DNA of 64,000 bases from Halichondria panicea (lineage: Eukaryota; Porifera; Demospongiae; Suberitida; Halichondriidae). The notes under the pieces are model-generated. The model made no database searches and was not told the DNA's origin. It worked only from the letters and a program-made list of their open reading frames with translations. Made by a program: the position numbers and the translations under genes. The stretch covers positions 4,919,442 to 4,983,441 of the forward strand of contig NC_087392.1 in the NCBI RefSeq assembly GCF_963675165.1, read 5' to 3'. This document shows, piece by piece, positions 57,201 to 64,000 of this stretch (position 1 is the first letter of the stretch; each line of letters opens with the position of its first letter).

Positions 57201-60200
57201 ACACTCACACAAGGCACATTCTGACTCGCCCACTGATAGTGTAGCACTCATGGTCGAGACCAACATACGATTAATCCAGTCCAAACTGGAACTGGCGTGT
57301 GCCCGTGGTGTGGAGGATGTGTTCAGCCTTGGCAAGGACAGGGAGATCTTCCTTAGTGCCTATCAAGAGTACTCCGAGACAGTGGGCAATATCGAGGAGA
57401 ACCTGTGTGCCTACTTGAAGGTATAGTAATGTGTGTGTACAGTATGCAAGTGTACAGAGCATGATTGTACGTAATGACCAGCTTTTTGTGTACAGTATGT
57501 CTTACTGCGCAACGAATGTGCTGCTTGTATGTACATGTGTATACATAATTATGAAGTAGTAGTTTATTTCTCTAGCTATTTGTGCACCCCGGCCCCCTCT
57601 TTTTATACATACAGGCAGTATTTGTTGATGTGGGCAGTTCTTGTCGTGCTTTAGACGTGGTCTCACGTTTCTCCCCTGTATCGAGACGAGTTGCTCTCCG
57701 TGAGGCAGTCCATCGCTGCATGAGCCTGGCCTTCAGTCGGTACTTCACTGAGCTAGAGGAGATACAGGCACACTATGAGAGGAACAAGGTGGGAGCTCGT
57801 GTTATATAATACTAGTTCATTATTACGTAGCTACCTTTGAGGGCTCATCTTGAGTCTAGAGCGTCCAATTTTATTGATGTATAATAGCTGTTGATGATAG
57901 TGTATATGTAAATTGAAGTGTATATAGAATCAGAGATATTTGTGTGATTAAGTGTGGCACTGATTGCAGGGTTGTCCCCCTGTGAGTCGTAATGCCCCTC
58001 CAGTGGCCGGGGCCGTGTCCTGGGCCAGACAGCTGCTAAGGAGAGTGGAGGAGCCGATGGTGGCCTTCAAACAGGAGGGGTCTGTACTGCAATCGAAGGT
58101 CAGGACCTGGTGCATGGATATAATTATAGTGTGCATCTGATCACAGGAATTACTTATATAATATCCAAAAGGTGACCTGCTCAGATGCTGGTGTACACAT
58201 GCAGTGTTGTGCAGTACCTGTACGACCCCCCTCCCGTTTAATCAATTGCTTTCAGAATCCTAAAGTTATGGCTGTTGAAAGATGTTGTATGCTTGTATAG
58301 TTTGAAACCATCATGTGTACATGTAAGTGCCATCACACTTCTTATTGGGTAACAATTATTGAGGACTTGCAATTATTTGGGTTAACCATTATTTGACTGC
58401 TCACTTAGGTGATATCTACGTAGCCTATAATTAAAAAAGTCACTACCCCAAAAAACCCTTAATGTAGAATGCTTATATGTATCAAACTGTTGTGTGGTAC
58501 ACTATGACGGTACTTTGTTGTGACACTGTCTCTGTGTTCTATTTTGCAGGAGTCAGTGTATGTGAGCAGACTATACAATCGTCTAGTGACTGCCCTCCTG
58601 AAGTACGAGGTGTTGTGGTTGAGTCAGTGGAGGGGTGGAGTGGAGACTGGGAGGGCGGGGCTTCAGAGCACCCTCCTAGCACAGCACGAGGACGGAGAGA
58701 GAGGGGTCGTGGTTAGGGTCAACTGCAGTCAGAGGTGAGCGCATATACATGTAGGTGGACACAAGCATTCTTTTGTGTGTGTGAAAAACTTGTATTTACT
58801 CATTCATGCAATGTTTTGCAATGCGTTAAACATGCAAACTTTGCGAGTGTTAATGCATGGCTTTGCAAAAATAATATCGCTAATATACCTACAAAATAAT
58901 GTATACTACCGGTACTTGTATGAAATCATGTGGTACGCGTTCACTGTACGGTTTATACTATTGTTGTACTGTACAGACTTCTCCAACTAATGGCTGAGTC
59001 CAAGGCTCTGCTCGGAATGGGAGTGGCCATTCCTGACTCTACGAAACTACTGCTAGCACAGGTACCCCTCCTAACTGGACCATAGCATGTTGAAATTATT
59101 GATACTACCCCCTCTAGGGAAGTCGTGTCAAGCAATTCAAGCAGCAACTGGAACACGTTCTCAACGATTTCTACTCCATCCAACATTCGCTAGACCCGCT
59201 TATCAAGCCGTTATTAGCGTCCACCATTGATGGGTGTGTGCGAACGCTCATGCCTGGTTGGACCACCCTCACTTGGAGTCTATTGAACATCGATGCTTAT
59301 CTGTATAAAGTCAACACTAATGTGTCCTCTCTGAGAGAGCTGGTGGGAAGAGTGCGGGAGATTCTGAGTGATAAAGTGTATCACTGTCTGGAGGAGATGT
59401 CCACCAGCTCACTGTTTGATCTCCGCCTGGCCACATCCAAGAGCTGGGTATGTTACCATAGTAATGAACATTGTGTACGTATACATGTATGAAACCCATT
59501 ATACTTTTTCAAATTAATATACCTGCATGTGCAACTGTTAGCAATGTTCATGATCAACTATTGTTTAGTGCAGGAAAACTGTCTATCATCATAGTTACAC
59601 TTTATAGTATTTAGAGCACCTCTTTATTACAGCAGCCCCAATTGTAGACAGGTTTCACAGTACCTATAGGTATGTGTACAAGTGTATGTGTAATGGTTGG
59701 TCCTCTTTTGTCCCATTCCCAGCACCCGAATGAATTCACTAAAGTGATCCTCTCCTCAATTACCGATCGCTCCAACAGTCTCCTTACAAACGTACTCACT
59801 ATTCGAACGGCCCTACTGGAAATAATCTCCCTCTGTTCAGGAGAAGGGGAGGACAGAACCCTCGGCCTGATAACCACAGCCCTGGAGATGAGTGCCCCTC
59901 ATCAACAAGCCCTCCTCAGTACGGGTAGCAGTGAGAACAGCAAGAAAGCTCTGCACAGTACAGCACACAGTGGGGTACTGTCTGGGGCCCAGTCCACACG
60001 CAATACAAGTGTGGCTACCTTAGGGGCAACGTCTAGTCACTTTTTGGCGCAAGTGTTGAGTAAGCTGGGATCAGTTGAAGAAGCCGTGCTGGTAAAGTTT
60101 TGTGAGATAGTGTTCGATAAAGTCGGTAAGATGGTTGTGAAATCTCACGACCAACTCTGTTCTTGTCTATGGAGCAGCGGAGATCTGGAATCAGACACCG

Positions 60201-63200
60201 GCCGCAGCAGGTCCAATTCCAATACAACAATCTCGAAAACCATCAAAGCAAAATCGAAAAACGTTTCCTTCAATCTGCCAGATTCGCCGGCTAAAGGCAA
60301 CAGTGCTACAGAACTAGAAAATGATCTGATCAACTCCATCTCACAAACTATTCTCCTTCCTGACAAAACCAAGTCCACTCCACCGCTGCAGCTAGAGGTT
60401 GAAGTTCACTTTCTCATTCCACGTATTTGTTTGAAACCCAGTCTGGATGAAGTGCAATCACATCTATCTCAAGTGTCGGGGGCGATTGCTCGTGTGCTTC
60501 ATCTGGTGGTATGGTGGGCGGGGCCTAATGCTGGTAGACGCCTGTACGAAGTATTAGAGTCTAACGGGACTATACGATATTTCCATGAGAGTATTTTGCA
60601 AGCTATGGAAGGTATGGGAACATTACAAGGTCCAATTAATGCATGTCTTGTCGCCATGTCTCGGATATTTTTTTAATATAATGGTAGGCCTGGTATATAT
60701 TGTATCTGGGCGTGGTTGGAACTCGCTATCAATATTGTGCACGTAGATTTTACAATATCTCGCTATCATGTCTAGGTAGGTATGTATGTATTTAGCAAGC
60801 AATGGTGCACCTTGTAATGTGCTTATAGCTGTATATAATTTTTGCAGAAAAGTCATAATTTTATTATCCTATGCGTGTACTCTGGTGCAGGTGTGTCTCC
60901 CAGGATAGAAGAGTGCCTCCAGTCACTGCGTCTGTATGACTTCCTCTGGCAGCAAGACATGCATGCCACATGCAAGTATCTGCTCACCTCACTACCACAG
61001 CCTCACGACTGCTCCTCTCACATCGAGAACTTTATGGTACTAGAGGATAAGATCGATGGACTCCGCTCGGTGTTTAGTGTTGGTCACCTCCAACTCTCCT
61101 CTCTACCCGTCAAGAACTCACTCAGAGCTCTAGCCGTGGCTTGGAAGATTGAGTTTGCTTCTTTTTTACACGGACAAGGCAAAGTAAGTCAGTTTTTTTA
61201 ACCCCCCCTTTTTGTTTTTGGATAAAAATTGCACTCGAACTACGTAAGTATTCATCTATAAATCTGTAAATACAGTCAGTGTATAGACAATTGTAGCAAT
61301 GGCTGTATATATTGCTACGTGTACATTGCATGCATAATTATGTATGACTCATTAACGTATTTTTACATAGCTACATGCTCTCCCCTCCCCTTGCAGTCCT
61401 CCCTCCAGTCTCTGGTGAGCCAGAGAGAGGCCATGCTCCACCAGCTGTCCTGCCCAGTGGAGACACTGGATCAACTCAAGAGCACTCTTGAGCTACTGCA
61501 CACCATTACTGACATGCAGAACCTCATTGATGAACTGTACCTCCCAGTGGAGAGACTCTACACTATGCTGAGGTGAGCCTCCAGCTGCATAGTATAGTGA
61601 AGCCTGTCTCTGTAGTGGTCACCCTTGGCAGACCGCTGTAATAAATAGGTGGCCTGCTAACACACGCCAACTGCTTAGCTATAGAGATTAACCTGGCTGT
61701 ATTATAGAGGGTGACCTGCTTTATAGGCTACCACAATAGACAAGTTTTACAGTCCAAAATTGATCAGAAAACATAAGTGGAATATACGCACATGTAAAGT
61801 GATGACAATAAATACTTGTATGCAAGCTGTATGAATAGTACTTGCAATTACTTAACTAACTGTCTAGTGAGCAATATTTCATCTGTCTCTATTGACGACG
61901 TGTAATTATCCCAGGGAGTACAACCCTCATCTGCCTCGCGCTGAAGTACAGCAGGTAGACTCACTGAGGGATGACTGGCGGGCACTCACTGACCTAGCAG
62001 AGCATGTCCAACACCAGCTGCTGTCGGAGCAGAGGCGCTTCTTTGAGAGGGAGGTGGACAAACAAGTGAAGGCGTTTGTCGTTAGGACCATTCAGTTCCG
62101 GAACAGTTTTGACACCGAGGGACCACTCGTGCCTGGCCTCGTTCCCAGTGAAGCAGCTATCAGATTGGGTGAGGAGTGTGTGTGGGTGGGTGTGTGTGTG
62201 GGTGTGGGTGTGGGTGTGTGGTGTGAGTGTGTGAGTGTGTGTGGGTGTGTGGGTGTGTGGGTGTGTGAGGAACGTGTGTGTGTGTGTGTGTGTTCGTGTG
62301 TGTGGTTCATTTGTTCCTTTTGTCTTGTTTATCAATATTTGGCAAATACTGTTTCCAGTGATGCCGTGCAGTAATGCCTGATGAGAGTTTTAGCCATGCA
62401 TAATTGTCTTATTTACATGGGACTCTCCATGCAGGCTCTTTCCTGGAAGGTTGTGAAGAGCTCAAGTTGCAGCGTGATCTTTTAGTGACAGTCCAGAAGC
62501 TGTTGGACATTCCCCCCACCCCTTATCCAGAGCTGCATCAGACAGAACAAGACCTTTCCTACCTACACGCTCTCTATGACAACTATCAGCAATTCATTGA
62601 CTTTGATAAAAGGTGAGTCAAGTGATATAAGTATATAAAATAATAATAATAATTGTCTGATATTTTGTTAGGTTTCGACAAGAGCTGTGGGCGGAGGTTG
62701 ATCTAGACGAAGCGGTTAAACAGGTCAGGCATTGCATGTGGTACCTTTTAATATGTACATAATTACGATCGATTGCTGTGCACATATACGTAATGCAACA
62801 GGCTGGAAACCCAATATCTGTATATTGTATTAGCTTTGTGGTCATCAGGCCGATTTTGCTCTATATAAATGACATGTATCTGATGATTATACCGGCCCTT
62901 TATGTATTATGTTGCCACTCCCTTCACCAGACGGAGGGATTCTGGTGTGCCTACGAGAGACTACCCCTAGAGCAGCAAGATTGGGATGCAGCCAGGAAAC
63001 TCAAGACAGAGCTCTCCCAGTACAGACAGATACTCCCTCTGCTCATGCAGCTGCACTCTAAGGAGGTCAAGAACAGACACTGGCTGCAGGTCATGAGTGT
63101 AGTGAACTGCACCTTTCAACTGGAGGGCAGCATCTTCAAGATGAGCCACCTTCTAGACGCTGGACTACTGCAGTGAGCTAATTATTGTATCTTACAGTAC

Positions 63201-64000
63201 TGAGTAAGCACAATTACATGTAACTAGATAATACTCGGAGGACCAAGGTAATTAGTTTGTAAAGTGTTCTATTTTCCATCAGTGCTCTATTACTAGTGTA
63301 CAATGTATAGATGAAGTTGTTATGATGAGAACACAGCTCTGAGTACAATATGACCACATACACTATTATTTTGTCTATGCAGTCACCTCTCTTCACTTCA
63401 AGAGATAGTGTCCTGTGCTGGCTCTGAGCTTGATCTTGAGGAGAGGTTCTTCTCTCTAGAGGAAGAATGGAGTGAGGCCAGTCTGGTCTTCCTCCCGTAT
63501 AAGAGCCACGGACATGCTCTACTGGAGCAGGAGCACACTCTCTCGCTCATAGAGCAGCTGGAACATGCGCACACTCTGTTAGCCACCATGCTGTTATCTA
63601 AACACATATCACCGCTGAGAGAGGAGGCCTCACAGTGGGCAATCAAACTGGGGAATGTGGCCGACATCCTACAACAGGTATATAACGTTTTTACACACTG
63701 CAATCTTATGCAAAGCCTCTATTACAATGTAGTACTACATGTTGTGTATATGTAAATATTCCATTGTACCGCGTGCATACCATAGCTGACATCCTGCAAC
63801 AGGTATAAGATTCTTATCCAAGTATGAACAGCTTAATTATACGTGTGTGCCAATAGTTTAAAGTTGCAATAGTTACGAATACTGTATATTTTGAACCCCA
63901 TTCCTGTATGCAAATTATACATGTAACTAACTTCCTTTCCTTCCCTCCCCCCACACACGCAGTGGATGTCAGTACAGGAGTTGTGGCAGAACCTTGAGGC
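54277..64000 (+). CDS. Axonemal outer-arm dynein heavy chain, DNAH5/8 type (N-terminal part, runs off right edge)
   Basis: Nineteen exons in phase give the first ~1,811 residues: 54277-54980, 55154-55327, 55487-55676, 56017-56773, 57131-57420, 57615-57788, 57970-58098, 58550-58734, 58977-59061, 59118-59447, 59723-60611, 60891-61183, 61397-61572, 61915-62168, 62435-62612, 62672-62723, 62931-63172, 63383-63677 and 63963-64000+. The DHC_N1 tail has DPQGSPLAELSKW, LGALVATKSKLLKKW, ITDAFNNSRDRVRYL, PPVSRNAPPVAGAVSW and GWTTLTWSLLNIDAYL. The linker begins with REEASQWAIKLGNVADILQQ and WMSVQELWQNLEA. Segment order matches DNAH5/DNAH8 (N-terminal WW...LFFY, EGPLVPGLVPSEA). Ser/Thr-rich inserts occur in exons 4, 5 and 11. 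The motor domain lies beyond the window. It powers ciliary beating, as in choanocyte flagella. Confidence 0.9.
58805..58915. mobile_element. MITE family B relic in DNAH intron 8
   Basis: Carries CATGCAAACTTTGCGAGTGT and CAAAAATAATATCGC, as in 27930-27980, and ends ACTACCGGTA. Confidence 0.55.
62169..62300. repeat. (GT)n/(GTGG)n repeat at DNAH exon 14 donor
   Basis: The donor GTGAGG runs into about 130 bp of GTGTGGGTG-type repeat. Open frames through it are artefacts. Confidence 0.9.

Noticed and set aside
61892-62374. Dynein frame extended with VCVGVGV residues
   Set aside because: Reading past the GTGAGG donor at 62169 into a GT repeat. Exon 15 joins in phase without it.

Overview
The window is animal nuclear DNA, and a demosponge is the most likely source. 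Genes carry many short GT-AG introns. The gene set is metazoan: PI4KA, GDAP2, BICRA/GLTSCR1, HUNK, IRAK1BP1 and an axonemal dynein heavy chain. Two adjacent genes encode Lsi2/ArsB-type anion transporters, the family linked to active silicon efflux in siliceous sponges and plants. The species assignment is inference; the gene families are read directly from spliced translations, nearly all of which keep phase at every junction.

Layout from left to right. 1-1418 (-): 5' part of an unrecognised IQ-motif protein. 1690-3660 (-) and 6263-8311 (-): tandem Lsi2/ArsB-like transporter genes, each with a TATAAAA box. Between them lies an array of eight tRNA-Ile(GAU)-type units, some intact and some degenerate, interrupted by an inverted 74-bp copy of the first transporter's signature segment. 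8300-9766: intergenic with transposon relics. 9767-16430 (-): BICRA-like subunit of the ncBAF/GBAF remodelling complex. 17968-19342 (+): Golgi-type glycosyltransferase. 19587-23598 (+): HUNK-like kinase with a C-terminal KA1-like domain. 23892-29896 (-): GDAP2 (macro domain plus CRAL-TRIO). 30114-53032 (+): complete PI4KA, 59 exons, about 2,006 aa. 53148-54087 (-): IRAK1BP1/SIMPL protein. 54277 to the right edge (+): tail and start of the linker of a DNAH5/8-type outer-arm dynein heavy chain.

The least expected content is inside PI4KA. Intron 3 holds a complete four-exon antisense gene for a 241-aa type I membrane protein. Intron 29 holds a sense-strand membrane-protein reading frame with one homopolymer frameshift. 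Intron 14 holds a relic of a third, apparently secreted, protein. Several exon ends in PI4KA are also the seed of tandem repeats that multiply splice sites: the exon 20 acceptor, the exon 28 donor, the exon 53 donor, and a small case at exon 24.

The gene pairs GDAP2/PI4KA and IRAK1BP1/DNAH are head to head with only about 200 bp between start codons, so shared promoters are likely. HUNK and GDAP2 converge, as do PI4KA and IRAK1BP1. Introns carry long (CA)n tracts, minisatellites and at least three families of short inverted-repeat elements.
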